Source: Roseovarius sp. (GTDB taxonomy: Bacteria > Pseudomonadota > Alphaproteobacteria > Rhodobacterales > Rhodobacteraceae). From it: a stretch of DNA of 64,000 nucleotides. The stretch spans positions 62,001 to 126,000 of the forward strand of contig NZ_JALUXE010000014.1 in the NCBI RefSeq assembly GCF_027019125.1, in the 5' to 3' direction. This document shows positions 41,246-50,561 of this stretch, piece by piece (positions within the stretch are counted from its first letter, which is position 1; each line of letters starts with the position of its first letter). Below the pieces are notes generated by a model, which saw only the letters and a program-made list of their open reading frames with translations, did not search any database and was not told the origin of the DNA. A program made the translations under genes and the position numbers.

Positions 41246-41779
41246 TCAGCGCACTTTAAACTTGCTAAGCGCTATTTCTATCATCCTGTCTGTGACGCCA
41301 AAGTAATTAGCCGTCTTTTCTACATCACGAGCAAACAGCGAGAAAGCTGCACTAAGCGCGCCATCTCCAAAAAGCAGAACATCAGCGAAATCATTCGCTT
41401 CGCGTTCCTTAATTTGATCGAAGTAGAACTCTTCATCGCTCCTGCTAAGTAGCATGGGGTCGGCAAGCGGGTCTGATCGGTCAATATGAAGCAAAAAGTG
41501 GCCAATCTCGTGAAGAAGCGTGAACCGTCTACTCCGAACATCATGCGATCTGTTTATCTCAACCGCGTATCCGCTATCGGAAAACGGATCTGATACTAGC
41601 CGCCCTGCCATACCTCTTGGCAAATCAACTTGGTGGACATCTAGACCGAGTTGCTCCGCCAGATGCTTAACTGAGACAGCCTTTCCACTACGGAAGGGTG
41701 CTAAATTAAAGTTTCTGAGAGCATGGAGCAGCTGCCCATCAGGAGGAAGTCGTCTGAACAGGTCTCGAAGCGTTCTCAT
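41246..41779 (-). CDS. ImmA/IrrE-family metallopeptidase behind nrdJ
   Basis: The 177-residue protein has the zinc site LLHEIGHFLLH and a downstream E in REANDFADVLLFGD, the signature of ImmA/IrrE (DUF955) peptidases, which cleave DNA-binding repressors or anti-repressors. It starts only 11 bases after the nrdJ stop with a strong GAGGAG, so it is probably co-transcribed. Its DNA is markedly AT-richer than the surroundings, suggesting acquisition by transfer. No HTH repressor or toxin partner is adjacent. Confidence 0.88.
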   Translation of the reverse strand: MRTLRDLFRRLPPDGQLLHALRNFNLAPFRSGKAVSVKHLAEQLGLDVHQVDLPRGMAGRLVSDPFSDSGYAVEINRSHDVRSRRFTLLHEIGHFLLHIDRSDPLADPMLLSRSDEEFYFDQIKEREANDFADVLLFGDGALSAAFSLFARDVEKTANYFGVTDRMIEIALSKFKVR

Positions 41780-41790
41780 AAAACTTCTCC

Positions 41791-44700
41791 TCAGCTACAC
41801 CCGCTCGTGGCACCACAGGTGTTGCACTTCATGCAGGTGCCGTTGCGCACCAGCGTGTAGTTGCCGCATTCGCCACAGGCCTCGCCCTCGTAGCCCTGAA
41901 GCCGCGCCTTGGTGCGGGCGTCCATGCTGACCGAGCCAGAGGCGACCGCCGTCGTCGTGGTCATCGCCGCCGAAACGGTGGCCGTCTCGGGCACCAGCGT
42001 GGCCAGCATCGTCATCGGGTCCATGCCATCGCCCGAGGCCCGTGCCATGGTCTGACCGCCCTGGAACACCACCAACTCCTGCGGCAGACGCTTGCGCAGA
42101 TAACCGGTCGAGCTGATCTGCTTGAGCACCTCCAGAGAACGGCTCGCAGCTTCGCCCGACATCTCCTTGATATTGCTCACACCTTCCTCTTCACCGCGGC
42201 CCAGATCGTCAAAGGACGCGCCCGAGGGTTTGACATGCGCCAGATCGGTGCGGTCCAGATAGCTCACCGCCAGTTCGCGGAAGATATAGTCGAGGATAGA
42301 GGTGGCATTCTTGATGCTGTCATTGCCCTGGACCATGCCCGCCGGTTCGAACTTGGTAAAGGTGAAGGCGTCGACGAATTCCTCCAACGGCACCCCGTAT
42401 TGCAGGCCAACCGACACCGCGATGGCGAAATTGTTCATCATCGCACGGAAGCCCGCACCTTCCTTGTGCATGTCGATGAAGATCTCACCGAGCTTGCCAT
42501 CCTCATATTCGCCGGTGCGCAGATATACCTTGTGCCCGCCGACAATCGCCTTTTGCGTATAGCCCTTGCGCCGCTCGGGCAGCTTTTCGCGGTGCGATTT
42601 CTGGATTTCCTTGATGATCACCTTTTCGACGATCTTCTCGGCCAGCACCTGTGCCTTTTGCTGCGGCGTGCCGGATTCCAGAATATCGGCGGCCTCGTCA
42701 TCATCCTCGACCAGACTTGCCGCGAGCGGCTGGCTCAGCTTCGATCCATCACGGTAGAGCGCGTTGGCCTTGACGCCCAGGGACCACGACAGCTCATAGG
42801 CCTTCTGGCAATCCTCGATGGTGGCGTCATTGGCCATGTTGATGGTCTTGGAAATCGCCCCCGAGATGAACGACTGCGCCGCCGCCATCATGGTGATATG
42901 GCTCTCGACGCTGAGATAGCGCTTGCCCTTCTTGCCGCAGGGATTGGCACAGTCAAAGACCTTGTAATGCTCCACCTTGAGATGCGGTGCGCCCTCGAGC
43001 GTCATCGTTCCGCAAACATGGTCATTGGCCACTTCGATATCGCGCTTGGAATAGCCAAGATGCGCGAGCAGATCGAAGGTCGGATCGTTCAGCTTTTCCG
43101 CCGGTATCCCCAGCACATTGGTGCAGAACTCCGTGCCAAGCGTCCACTGGTTGAACACGAAGCGGATATCGAACGCCGAAGCAAGGGCCGCATCCACCTT
43201 GGCCAGCTCATTGGGGCCAAACCCGTGACCAATCAGCGACGTGTGGTTGATCCCCGGCGCGTTGCCGATAGTGCCATGGCCCACAGCGTAGCTCACGATT
43301 TCCTCGATCTCGGCCGATCCATAGCCCAGCGTTTCCAGCGCAGCCGGAACCGACTGGTTGATGATCTTGAAATAGCCCCCGCCCGCCAGCTTCTTGAACT
43401 TGACCAGCGCAAAGTCCGGCTCGATCCCGGTGGTGTCGCAATCCATCACGAGACCGATGGTGCCCGTGGGCGCGATGACCGACGTTTGCGCGTTGCGATA
43501 CCCGTTCTTTTCGCCCAACTTGAGCGCCTCGTCCCAGGATGCCATCGCCAGGTCGATCAGCCGCGCATCGGGGCAATTCTTGTGGTCGAGCGGCACGGGT
43601 TTCACCGCCAGCCCCTCATACCCCTCGGTGGCCCCATAGGCCGCGTTGCGGTGATTGCGGATCACGCGCAGCATATGTTTGGCGTTGCGCTTGTAGCCGC
43701 CAAAGGCGCCCAATTCGCCAGCCATCTCGGCGCTCGTGGCATAGGCCACGCCGGTCATGATCGCCGTCAGCGCCCCGCAGAGGGCGCGGCCCTCATCGCT
43801 GTCATAGCCCAGCCCCATGTTCATCAAGAGGCCGCCGATATTGGCATAGCCCAGACCCAGGGTGCGGAACTCGTAGCTGAGCTGTGCAATCTCCTTGGAC
43901 GGGAACTGCGCCATCGTCACCGAGATTTCCAGCGTCACGGTCCAGAGGCGTGTCGCATGCATATAGGCGTCGGCGTCAAACTTGCCATCCGCGTAGAACT
44001 TCAACAGGTTCATCGAGGCCAGGTTGCAGGCCGTATCGTCGAGGAACATATATTCCGAACAGGGGTTGGACCCGCGGATTTCGCCATCTTCCGGGCAGGT
44101 GTGCCAGGCGTTGACCGTGTCGTGATACTGAATCCCCGGATCGGCGCAGGCCCAGGCCGCATGACCCACGTCTTCCCACAGATCGCGTGCCTTGATCGTC
44201 TTGGCGACCGAACCATCGGTGCGGTTGATCAGCGCCCAATCGGCATCCTCGCGCACCGCCTTGAGAAAGGCGTCGGTGACGCGGATCGAGTTGTTCGAAT
44301 TCTGGCCCGAAACTGACGCATAAGCCTCTGAGTCCCAATCGGTGTCATAGGTCGGGAATTCAATGCTCTGATAGCCTTGCCGCGCATAATCGAGCACCCG
44401 CTTGACGTAGGTCTCAGGGATTTGCACCTGCTTGGCACTGCGAATGGCAGCCTTGAGTTGCTCGTTCTTCTTGGGATCGACAGAATCTTCGGAACTGCCA
44501 TCCCAGGCCCGGATCGCGGCAAAGATCTGGTTCAGCTTCTGCTCGTGCATCTTCGACCCTGCGACGATGCTGGCAACCTTCTGTTCTTCCTTGACCTTCC
44601 AGTTGATGAATTCCTGGATATCGGGGTGATCGGCATCACAGATCACCATCTTGGCCGCCCGTCGCGTGGTGCCGCCCGACTTGATCGCCCCAGCCGCACG

Positions 44701-45465
44701 GTCGCCGATCTTCAGGAACCCCATCAGGCCAGACGACTTGCCACCACCCGACAGCTTTTCCCCCTCGGCGCGCAGGCTGCTGAAATTGGTGCCCGTGCCA
44801 GAGCCGTATTTGAACAGACGCGCCTCACGCACCCACAGGTCCATGATCCCACCGTCGCCCACCAGATCATCCTTGACCGACTGGATAAAGCAGGCATGCG
44901 GCTGCGGATGCTCATAGGCCGAGCTGGATTTGGTCAATTCGCCGGTCTGGAAATCGACGTAGTAATGCCCCTGGCTCGGGCCGTCGATGCCATAGGCCCA
45001 GTGCAGGCCGGTGTTGAACCACTGCGGGCTGTTGGGCGCCGCCATCTGGCGCGCCAGCATATAGCGCATTTCATCGAAATAGGCGCGGGCGTCGGATTCC
45101 TTGGTGAAATAGCCGCCCTTCCAGCCCCAATAGCACCACGCCCCCGCGAGCCGGTCAAACACCTGCTTGGCACTTGTCTCGCCACCAAAGCCGTCATTGT
45201 CGGCCGCCGGCACCGAGCGCCACAGGAATTCGGGCACGCCCTCTTCCTTGACCTTTTCGATCCGGTTCGGGATGCCTGCCTTGCGGAAATACTTCTGCGC
45301 GATCACATCGCTTGCAACCTGGCTCCAGCCGCGGGGCACTTCGATGTCATCCAGCCGGAAAACCGTCGTGCCATCCGGGTTACGGATTTCGGAACTCGTG
45401 GTCACGAATTCGAGCGCTGCATAGGCGTCTTGTCCGGCGGTGGTGAATTTTCTTTCGATCTTCAT
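41791..45465 (-). CDS. nrdJ: Adenosylcobalamin-dependent ribonucleotide reductase (class II)
   Basis: The 1224-residue enzyme reduces ribonucleotides using coenzyme B12. The radical-site motif [21 protein letters not shown] lies about midway; [38 protein letters not shown] and [21 protein letters not shown] follow the NrdJ pattern, and a C-terminal zinc ribbon ([17 protein letters not shown]) closes it. Length is normal for long alphaproteobacterial NrdJ. Two NrdR-type boxes lie upstream. A low-GC peptidase gene follows. Confidence 0.97.
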   Translation of the reverse strand: MKIERKFTTAGQDAYAALEFVTTSSEIRNPDGTTVFRLDDIEVPRGWSQVASDVIAQKYFRKAGIPNRIEKVKEEGVPEFLWRSVPAADNDGFGGETSAKQVFDRLAGAWCYWGWKGGYFTKESDARAYFDEMRYMLARQMAAPNSPQWFNTGLHWAYGIDGPSQGHYYVDFQTGELTKSSSAYEHPQPHACFIQSVKDDLVGDGGIMDLWVREARLFKYGSGTGTNFSSLRAEGEKLSGGGKSSGLMGFLKIGDRAAGAIKSGGTTRRAAKMVICDADHPDIQEFINWKVKEEQKVASIVAGSKMHEQKLNQIFAAIRAWDGSSEDSVDPKKNEQLKAAIRSAKQVQIPETYVKRVLDYARQGYQSIEFPTYDTDWDSEAYASVSGQNSNNSIRVTDAFLKAVREDADWALINRTDGSVAKTIKARDLWEDVGHAAWACADPGIQYHDTVNAWHTCPEDGEIRGSNPCSEYMFLDDTACNLASMNLLKFYADGKFDADAYMHATRLWTVTLEISVTMAQFPSKEIAQLSYEFRTLGLGYANIGGLLMNMGLGYDSDEGRALCGALTAIMTGVAYATSAEMAGELGAFGGYKRNAKHMLRVIRNHRNAAYGATEGYEGLAVKPVPLDHKNCPDARLIDLAMASWDEALKLGEKNGYRNAQTSVIAPTGTIGLVMDCDTTGIEPDFALVKFKKLAGGGYFKIINQSVPAALETLGYGSAEIEEIVSYAVGHGTIGNAPGINHTSLIGHGFGPNELAKVDAALASAFDIRFVFNQWTLGTEFCTNVLGIPAEKLNDPTFDLLAHLGYSKRDIEVANDHVCGTMTLEGAPHLKVEHYKVFDCANPCGKKGKRYLSVESHITMMAAAQSFISGAISKTINMANDATIEDCQKAYELSWSLGVKANALYRDGSKLSQPLAASLVEDDDEAADILESGTPQQKAQVLAEKIVEKVIIKEIQKSHREKLPERRKGYTQKAIVGGHKVYLRTGEYEDGKLGEIFIDMHKEGAGFRAMMNNFAIAVSVGLQYGVPLEEFVDAFTFTKFEPAGMVQGNDSIKNATSILDYIFRELAVSYLDRTDLAHVKPSGASFDDLGRGEEEGVSNIKEMSGEAASRSLEVLKQISSTGYLRKRLPQELVVFQGGQTMARASGDGMDPMTMLATLVPETATVSAAMTTTTAVASGSVSMDARTKARLQGYEGEACGECGNYTLVRNGTCMKCNTCGATSGCS

Positions 45466-45660
45466 CTCTTCTGCCCCATCGCAATCGTTTTATGGCCTTT
45501 TGGCCCAGTGTGATCTTCAGGCGTCTGGCCTGATGTGAGTTGGTCGTTTCCCCATGGACGGCGGCGATCAGGCGTTGCGAAACGCCGTCTGGCCCTGCCG
45601 TGCGGAGTGGTCACTGTCTGGTCGTCCTGAGTGTCGGTGTCATGTCCCCGCCGGGGCGAG

Positions 45661-45676
45661 CCACTATATGTTGTGG
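45661..45676. promoter_or_regulatory. NrdR box 1 upstream of nrdJ
   Basis: CCACTATATGTTGTGG resembles the NrdR palindrome consensus ACACWATATWTWGTGT. NrdR represses ribonucleotide reductase genes when dATP is high. It lies about 200 bases before the nrdJ start. Confidence 0.72.
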
Positions 45677-45691
45677 CCTTTCTGCCCGCTC

Positions 45692-45707
45692 ACACAAACT
45701 GACGTAT
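45692..45707. promoter_or_regulatory. NrdR box 2 (degenerate) upstream of nrdJ
   Basis: ACACAAACTGACGTAT matches the NrdR consensus in about ten of sixteen positions. Its centre is exactly 31 bases (three helical turns) from box 1, the usual spacing for NrdR pairs, which supports it despite mismatches. Confidence 0.55.
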
Positions 45708-45972
45708 ATTGCCCTAGGCGGTCAACGAAAACTTTTCGGATTTTGGCAGAAAAAATGTTTGACTATGTCTCAGGTCGCGCCCCCTCGATCGCGGACGTGA
45801 TTCATCCACAGGCGCCCCCTCGAAGAACCCGTTATTTCCGGCACATTTGCCGGGCGTAGCTATGACAGTGGTTGAACTTTCGCGCTGTGCCTGCCCGCGG
45901 GCGAATGCACAGAATTCAGGCAAAGCGACCCGCTAATTCGGGGCTCATGCGTGCGAAGAAGGAAAGAAATGG

Positions 45973-46046
45973 TCGGGGCGGCGAGATTCGAACTCACGAC
46001 CCCCTGTACCCAAAACAGGTGCGCTACCAGACTGCGCTACGCCCCG
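45973..46046 (-). tRNA. tRNA-Pro, anticodon TGG
   Basis: The minus strand folds into a cloverleaf with acceptor arms CGGGGCG and CGCCCCG, D-arm with GCGCAGTCTGGTAGCGC, anticodon arm CCTGT-TTTGGGT-ACAGG (anticodon TGG, codon CCA) and T-arm GTGAGTTCGAATCTC. Discriminator A is at 45973; the terminal CCA is not fully encoded (next bases are CCT). Confidence 0.96.
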
Positions 46047-46110
46047 GACCGTGCGTCTCCATACTGGTGATTACCCAGCTTGAAAAGCCAAAAACCGGCC
46101 TCGTGACGTA

Positions 46111-46605
46111 TTATTGGCTTTCGGCGCAGGGCCAGGCCGCCTTGCTCTGATCGATCGCGGCATGCCGCATGGTCCAACCTTCACGAATGCCGATCTTGCG
46201 CGCCAGACCACCGTTGATTTCGAGCACTGCCAGAATGTCATCGCCACCGAAAATCGGCGACTCGTCCAGCGGCTGCGCCTCGTGATGCACTTTCTTCACG
46301 GTGCCTGTCTCGTCCATGAAAATCATGTCGAGCGGAATCAGGGTGTTCTTCATCCAGAAACCCACCGGCTGCGGCTCGGGATAGACAAAGAGCATGCCCG
46401 CGCTCATCGACATCGTCTCGCGATTCATGAGACCCTGCGCACGCTCGGTCTTGTCATCGGCCACCTCGACACGGAAACGTGCGGTGCCGGCATCGCTGCG
46501 CAGCATCACCACGTCTTCGCGGCAACTTTCAGCCGCTGCCGTGCTTGCCAGACCGGCAAGCACGACGGCCGCCATCACTCGGATACTTTTACCGCCGTTT
46601 CCCAT
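46111..46605 (-). CDS. Exported DUF192 family protein
   Basis: The 164-residue protein has a signal peptide MGNGGKSIRVMAAVVLAGLA and a DUF192 domain with RAQGLMNRETMSMSAGMLFVYP, FWMKNTLIPLDMIFMD and VLEINGGLARKIGI. Family function is unknown, perhaps metal-linked in archaea. Start 46605 gives a proper basic n-region and follows GAGG; a shorter start at 46575 (TGATG overlap with the cold-shock gene) would leave a signal without positive charge. The reading overlaps the end of the upstream gene by 31 bases. Confidence 0.85.
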   Translation of the reverse strand: MGNGGKSIRVMAAVVLAGLASTAAAESCREDVVMLRSDAGTARFRVEVADDKTERAQGLMNRETMSMSAGMLFVYPEPQPVGFWMKNTLIPLDMIFMDETGTVKKVHHEAQPLDESPIFGGDDILAVLEINGGLARKIGIREGWTMRHAAIDQSKAAWPCAESQ

Positions 46606-47108
46606 CCACACACCTCGGTTGCCATTCGCCCCCTTTTACCATCAATCACGCGAATTGCCAGCGCCTCGCCGGGCTGAACATCCGCAAGACCGGAGCGGCG
46701 CAGAACCTCGATGTGCACGAACACATCTTCTTCCCGACCAAAGGTATTGGCAAAGCCAAATCCCTTGCCCTTGTCGAACCATTTCACCCGGGCCGGTTGC
46801 AGCGGCGCGTTGCGAATGATCTCGGGATCAATCTCGTCGAGATCGGCAAGCCCCGTGTGTTCTAGATCATCCGGCGGGCTGATCACATGCACCGCAACGG
46901 CCTGACGACCGCGCTCGGTCTGCTGCACGTCCAATTCCACCCCGGCGCGATCCGCAACCGAGCTTTGGCCAAAGTTCCGAAGAACATTGGCATGAAGCAA
47001 AATATCCGGGCCACCCTCATCGGCGATCACAAACCCAAACCCTTTGACAGGGTCAAACCACTTAACACGTCCCTTCACTCTGCGAATATCATCATCCTGT
47101 GTCGTCAC
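46575..47108 (-). CDS. Double cold-shock-domain protein
   Basis: The 177-residue protein has two CSDs: GRVKWFDPVKGFGFVIADEG near residue 13 and ARVKWFDKGKGFGFANTFG near residue 106, each with RNP1-type aromatic residues and DILLH / DVFVH RNP2 motifs. Two-domain CSD proteins bind RNA in alphaproteobacteria. It is followed by a DUF192 gene with overlapping frames. Cold induction is not shown. Confidence 0.94.
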   Translation of the reverse strand: MTTQDDDIRRVKGRVKWFDPVKGFGFVIADEGGPDILLHANVLRNFGQSSVADRAGVELDVQQTERGRQAVAVHVISPPDDLEHTGLADLDEIDPEIIRNAPLQPARVKWFDKGKGFGFANTFGREEDVFVHIEVLRRSGLADVQPGEALAIRVIDGKRGRMATEVCGWETAVKVSE

Positions 47109-47211
47109 TTTTTTCCTACCTAACAGCCTTCATCCCCAAGACTGCGTAACACTTGCTTTAAATTCGCCCCCGCTTGCAAGCAGTTAATATTATTAATTTT
47201 CAGCGCCTTGC

Positions 47212-47230
47212 ATTTCACGCAACGTGAAAT
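47212..47230. repeat. Inverted repeat at the pdxH 3' end
   Basis: ATTTCACG (47212-47219) and CGTGAAAT (47223-47230) form an eight-base stem with a CAA loop, immediately after the pdxH stop. No T-run follows on the pdxH strand. It may be a short 3' hairpin or a protein site. Confidence 0.45.
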
Positions 47231-47833
47231 TCATGGGTTCAGACGTTGAATTTTCCAGCTTTGGCCTATGTCCGGCCGCCTCCAGACAAACCGATCATGC
47301 AGCCGAAAAGCCCCGTCAGCCCAAAATTCTATTTCGACAGGGGCGATCTTGAATCCGCCCCAAAATGGCGGGCGCGGAGGATTCGGCCCTTTCTGCGCCG
47401 TGATCTTGGCCACCTTCGCCATCAGCGTCGCCCGACTGTCGAGCGGCTGCGACTGCTCCGAAGCCCAGGCGCCAAGACGGCTCTTGAGCGAGCGCGAGGC
47501 ATAATAGTCATCCGCGCGCACGCCCTCTTCTCGACTCACCATACCACGAATCCGCACCTGACGACGCAGGGATTTCCAGTGCAACACCATCGCCGCCTTG
47601 GGATTGGCCGTCAGTTCCCGCCCCTTGGCGCTGTTGTAATTCGTATAGAAGATGAAGCCGTCCTCGGAGATCTCCTTGAGCAGCACCATCCGCACATTCG
47701 GCATGCCATCGGCGTCCACCGTGGACAACGCCACGGCATTGGGATCGTTCGGCTCTGATTTCTCGGCCTCGGCCAGCCAGCCCCGTGCAATCTCGAACGG
47801 GTCATCCCCTGCAAATAGTCCGTCGCGTTCCAT
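47231..47833 (-). CDS. pdxH: Pyridoxine/pyridoxamine 5'-phosphate oxidase
   Basis: The 200-residue FMN enzyme makes pyridoxal 5'-phosphate. Motifs are [77 protein letters not shown] and the C-terminal WKIQRLNP. It is divergent from fabI, and a tandem repeat lies between them. Confidence 0.96.
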   Translation of the reverse strand: MERDGLFAGDDPFEIARGWLAEAEKSEPNDPNAVALSTVDADGMPNVRMVLLKEISEDGFIFYTNYNSAKGRELTANPKAAMVLHWKSLRRQVRIRGMVSREEGVRADDYYASRSLKSRLGAWASEQSQPLDSRATLMAKVAKITAQKGPNPPRPPFWGGFKIAPVEIEFWADGAFRLHDRFVWRRPDIGQSWKIQRLNP

Positions 47834-47867
47834 GACCTTCCCTTGATGATGCCTGCCGGATTTGGCC

Positions 47868-47887
47868 GATATGTTTCGATATGTTTC
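47868..47887. repeat. Tandem 10-base repeat upstream of fabI
   Basis: GATATGTTTC occurs twice in direct tandem (47868-47877 and 47878-47887), about one helical turn apart, in the pdxH-fabI gap. Spaced by one turn, they could be a regulator site. No regulator is named. Confidence 0.5.
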
Positions 47888-47999
47888 AAACTAGTGTTCT
47901 GGACGGCATTTGACACCCTGCTTTCGAAAATGACCAGCCCTTGATGCAATCCCCCCAATCGCCTAAAGGTCAGAAAAATCTGATGGTCGGGGGCTGGGA

Positions 48000-48827
48000 A
48001 TGTCGAACAATCTGATGGCGGGAAAACGCGGGCTGATCATGGGGCTCGCCAATGACAAATCAATCGCCTGGGGCATTGCCCGCGCTTGCGCCGATGCCGG
48101 CGCGGAACTGGCCTTCAGCTATCAGGGCGATGCGCTGAAAAAGCGGGTCGATCCTCTTGCCGCTGAACTGGGGTCGACCATCGTTCTGCCCTGCGACGTG
48201 GGCAACATGGCCTCGGTCGACCAACTCTTTGTCGATCTCGGCGCCCATTGGGACAGCCTCGATTTCGTGGTTCACGCCATCGGCTTTTCCGACAAGAACG
48301 AATTGCGCGGGCGTTACGTCGACACCAGCCGCGACAATTTCCTGATGACGATGGACATCTCGGTCTATTCCTTTACCGCCGTGATGCAGCGCGCGGAAAA
48401 GATGATGGGCGAAGGCGGCTCGGCCCTGACCCTCACTTATTACGGCGCGGAACAGGTGATGCCGCATTACAATGTCATGGGCGTCGCCAAGGCAGCGCTC
48501 GAGGCCTCCGTCAAATACCTGGCCGAAGATCTGGGCAAGGACGGCATTCGCGTCAACGCCATCAGCGCCGGACCGATCAAGACGCTCGCCGCTTCCGGCA
48601 TCGGCGACTTCCGCTATATCCTGAAATGGAACGAGCTGAACTCGCCGCTGCGCCGCAACGTGACCATCGACGACGTGGGCCGCTCCGCACTTTACCTGCT
48701 CAGTGATCTGGGCTCTGGCGTGACCGGCGAGACGCTGCATGTCGATGCAGGATACCATATCGTCGGCATGAAGGCGGTAGACGCCCCCGACATCGACGCC
48801 AGCGGCGGACGCAAGGAACAGGAATAA
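48000..48827 (+). CDS. fabI: Enoyl-[acyl-carrier-protein] reductase
   Basis: The 275-residue SDR enzyme performs the last step of the fatty acid elongation cycle. It has GLIMGLANDKSIAWGIARACADAGA (nucleotide site), FVVHAIGFSDKNEL, TLTYYGAEQVMPHYNVMGVAK with the Tyr-x6-Lys pair and SAGPIKTLAASGIGDF. The start has only a weak ribosome site; a second in-frame ATG at 48015 is possible. The stop and next start share TAATG with the LysE gene. Confidence 0.96.
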   Translation: MSNNLMAGKRGLIMGLANDKSIAWGIARACADAGAELAFSYQGDALKKRVDPLAAELGSTIVLPCDVGNMASVDQLFVDLGAHWDSLDFVVHAIGFSDKNELRGRYVDTSRDNFLMTMDISVYSFTAVMQRAEKMMGEGGSALTLTYYGAEQVMPHYNVMGVAKAALEASVKYLAEDLGKDGIRVNAISAGPIKTLAASGIGDFRYILKWNELNSPLRRNVTIDDVGRSALYLLSDLGSGVTGETLHVDAGYHIVGMKAVDAPDIDASGGRKEQE

Positions 48828-49441
48828 TGACCCTCGCCGCCTTCCTCGCAATCTGCGTCCTGCACCTCATGGCAGCGATCAGCCCCGGACCGGCGGTCTT
48901 GATGGCCGCGCGCACCGGCGTGACAGAAGGGCTGCGCACCGGCACCTTTCTGGCCATGGGCATCGGCCTCGGCGGTGTGATCTGGGCCGCGGCGGCGCTC
49001 TTTGGCCTGGGTCTTGTGTTCGAGGCCGCACCGGCCCTGCTCTGGGCGCTCAAGATCATCGGGGCCGCCTATCTGATCTGGATGGCATGGGGCCTGTGGC
49101 GCGATGCCGACCGCCCGCTCGACATGGGCGCGGAAACGCGCCTGCCCCGCTCTGCCGCCTCGGCCTTTCGGCTGGGAGTGATGACGCAACTGGCAAACCC
49201 GAAACCGGCGGTGCTCTTTTCCGCGATTTTCATCGGCACCGTGCCTCCCGGCACCTCGCCCTTGATCTTTGCGGCGCTGCTTGCTGTGGTGTTCCTGAAC
49301 GAAACGCTGTGGAATATCCTCGTGGCGCGCATCTTCTCGCTCGAGCGTAGCCGCACCGCCTATGTCAGCCTCAAATCCATCCTGGATCGAACCTTTGGCG
49401 GGCTTTTGGCCCTGCTTGGCATCAAGATCGCGAGCACCTGA
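48827..49441 (+). CDS. LysE/RhtB-family amino acid exporter, paralogue 1
   Basis: The 204-residue protein has about six hydrophobic helices and the LysE phrases MAAISPGPAVLMAARTGVTEGLRTG and NPKPAVLFSAIFIGTVPPGTSP. Such carriers export amino acids or homoserine lactones. It begins within the fabI stop (TAATG), suggesting coupling, and is followed by a paralogue 11 bases on. Confidence 0.88.
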   Translation: MTLAAFLAICVLHLMAAISPGPAVLMAARTGVTEGLRTGTFLAMGIGLGGVIWAAAALFGLGLVFEAAPALLWALKIIGAAYLIWMAWGLWRDADRPLDMGAETRLPRSAASAFRLGVMTQLANPKPAVLFSAIFIGTVPPGTSPLIFAALLAVVFLNETLWNILVARIFSLERSRTAYVSLKSILDRTFGGLLALLGIKIAST

Positions 49442-49452
49442 AAGGACAGCCC

Positions 49453-50058
49453 ATGACCGCGCTCGATCTTCTGGCTTTCAACGCGGTTCTGGCCGCAGCC
49501 ATCCTCAGCCCCGGTCCGGCCCTGCTCTTTGCCCTGCGCACCGCCTTGGCAGATGGTCGCGCGGCGGGAATCGCCGCGGGCATGGGCCTTGGTCTTGTCG
49601 CGGCGCTGTGGACATTGGCAGCACTTCTGGGGCTTGAGGCGCTCTTTACCCTCTTTCCATGGGCCTACGCGACGCTCAAGATCGCAGGGGCGGCCTATCT
49701 CCTATATATTGCATGGAACACCTGGCGCGCAGCCCGTCAGCCCGTGACCGAAGGCCCGCGCAAACCGCGCGGGCGGGCCTTTCTCGACGGGGTGCTGATC
49801 AACCTCGGCAATCCCAAATCGGTGCTTTTCGCCGCCTCCGTGCTGGTGGTGGTCTTTCCCAAGGGCCTTACCGCCACGGAAATCGCGCTCATCACCGCCA
49901 ATCACATGCTGGTGGAATGGCTCTTTTACGCGGGCTTTGCCACGCTGCTGAGCGGGGCCGCCGCCCGCCGCGCCTATCTCGGCGCGAAACCGATCATCGA
50001 CCGCGTGGCGGCCCTGTTGCTGGGCGCGCTCGGGCTGAAACTTCTCTTGAGCAGGTAA
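49453..50058 (+). CDS. LysE/RhtB-family amino acid exporter, paralogue 2
   Basis: The 201-residue protein shows [25 protein letters not shown] and [25 protein letters not shown], and about six helices. AAAGGA precedes its ATG. It is a tandem paralogue of the preceding exporter, with clear divergence. Substrate unknown. It is followed directly by gpt. Confidence 0.88.
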   Translation: MTALDLLAFNAVLAAAILSPGPALLFALRTALADGRAAGIAAGMGLGLVAALWTLAALLGLEALFTLFPWAYATLKIAGAAYLLYIAWNTWRAARQPVTEGPRKPRGRAFLDGVLINLGNPKSVLFAASVLVVVFPKGLTATEIALITANHMLVEWLFYAGFATLLSGAAARRAYLGAKPIIDRVAALLLGALGLKLLLSR

Positions 50059-50062
50059 CGAC

Positions 50063-50560
50063 ATGATGGACCGCCTCCCCCATGAAAAAGGCTTTCACGT
50101 AAGCTGGGATCAACTTCACCGCGACGCCCGCGCACTTGCGTGGCGGCTTCAGGGCGAGGCCCCCGAAGGCGGCTGGCGTGCGGTCGTGGCGATCACCCGC
50201 GGCGGCATGGCACCGGCAATGATCGTGGCACGCGAGCTCGACATCCGCACCGTCGACACGATCAGCGTCAAATCCTACAACCATCAAAGCCAGACCGCCC
50301 CAGTGGTGATCAAATCCCCCGATATGTCGATCGTTGGCGATGGCGCGGGCGTGCTGATCGTCGATGATCTCGTGGACACCGGCCGCACGCTCGAGGTGGT
50401 GCGCCAGCACATGCCGCGCGCCCATGTCGCCACGGTCTACGCCAAGCCGATGGGCCGCGCCCAGGTCAACACCTTCGTGACCGAAGTCAGCCAGGACACC
50501 TGGATTTTCTTCCCCTGGGACATGGCCCTGCAATATGTCGAACCCTACCGGGGTGCCTGA
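50063..50560 (+). CDS. gpt: Xanthine (guanine) phosphoribosyltransferase
   Basis: The 165-residue enzyme has [38 protein letters not shown], the PRPP loop [18 protein letters not shown] and the C-terminal [13 protein letters not shown]. It salvages xanthine and guanine. ATG 50063 or the next ATG at 50066 may start it. The aminotransferase gene begins two bases after its stop. Confidence 0.95.
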   Translation: MMDRLPHEKGFHVSWDQLHRDARALAWRLQGEAPEGGWRAVVAITRGGMAPAMIVARELDIRTVDTISVKSYNHQSQTAPVVIKSPDMSIVGDGAGVLIVDDLVDTGRTLEVVRQHMPRAHVATVYAKPMGRAQVNTFVTEVSQDTWIFFPWDMALQYVEPYRGA

Positions 50561-50561
50561 C

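Larger units (their letters stand above)
45466..45972. other. 507-base gap between nrdJ and tRNA-Pro
   Basis: Apart from the NrdR boxes and a CCGGCA/TGCCGG hairpin (45838-45853) I see no gene, no B12 riboswitch and no further motif. Short open frames here lack ribosome sites or homology. It is probably the nrdJ promoter with spacer. Confidence 0.6.

Noticed and set aside
41201..41452. 83-codon plus-strand open frame as a partner of the ImmA/IrrE gene
   Set aside because: It overlaps the peptidase gene in antisense, lacks a ribosome site and has no helix-turn-helix motif.
42235..44316. 693-codon plus-strand open frame
   Set aside because: Antisense shadow of nrdJ; composition typical of reversed high-GC coding DNA.
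45466..45972. Cobalamin riboswitch upstream of nrdJ
   Set aside because: No B12-box-like core is visible; the NrdR boxes explain control better.
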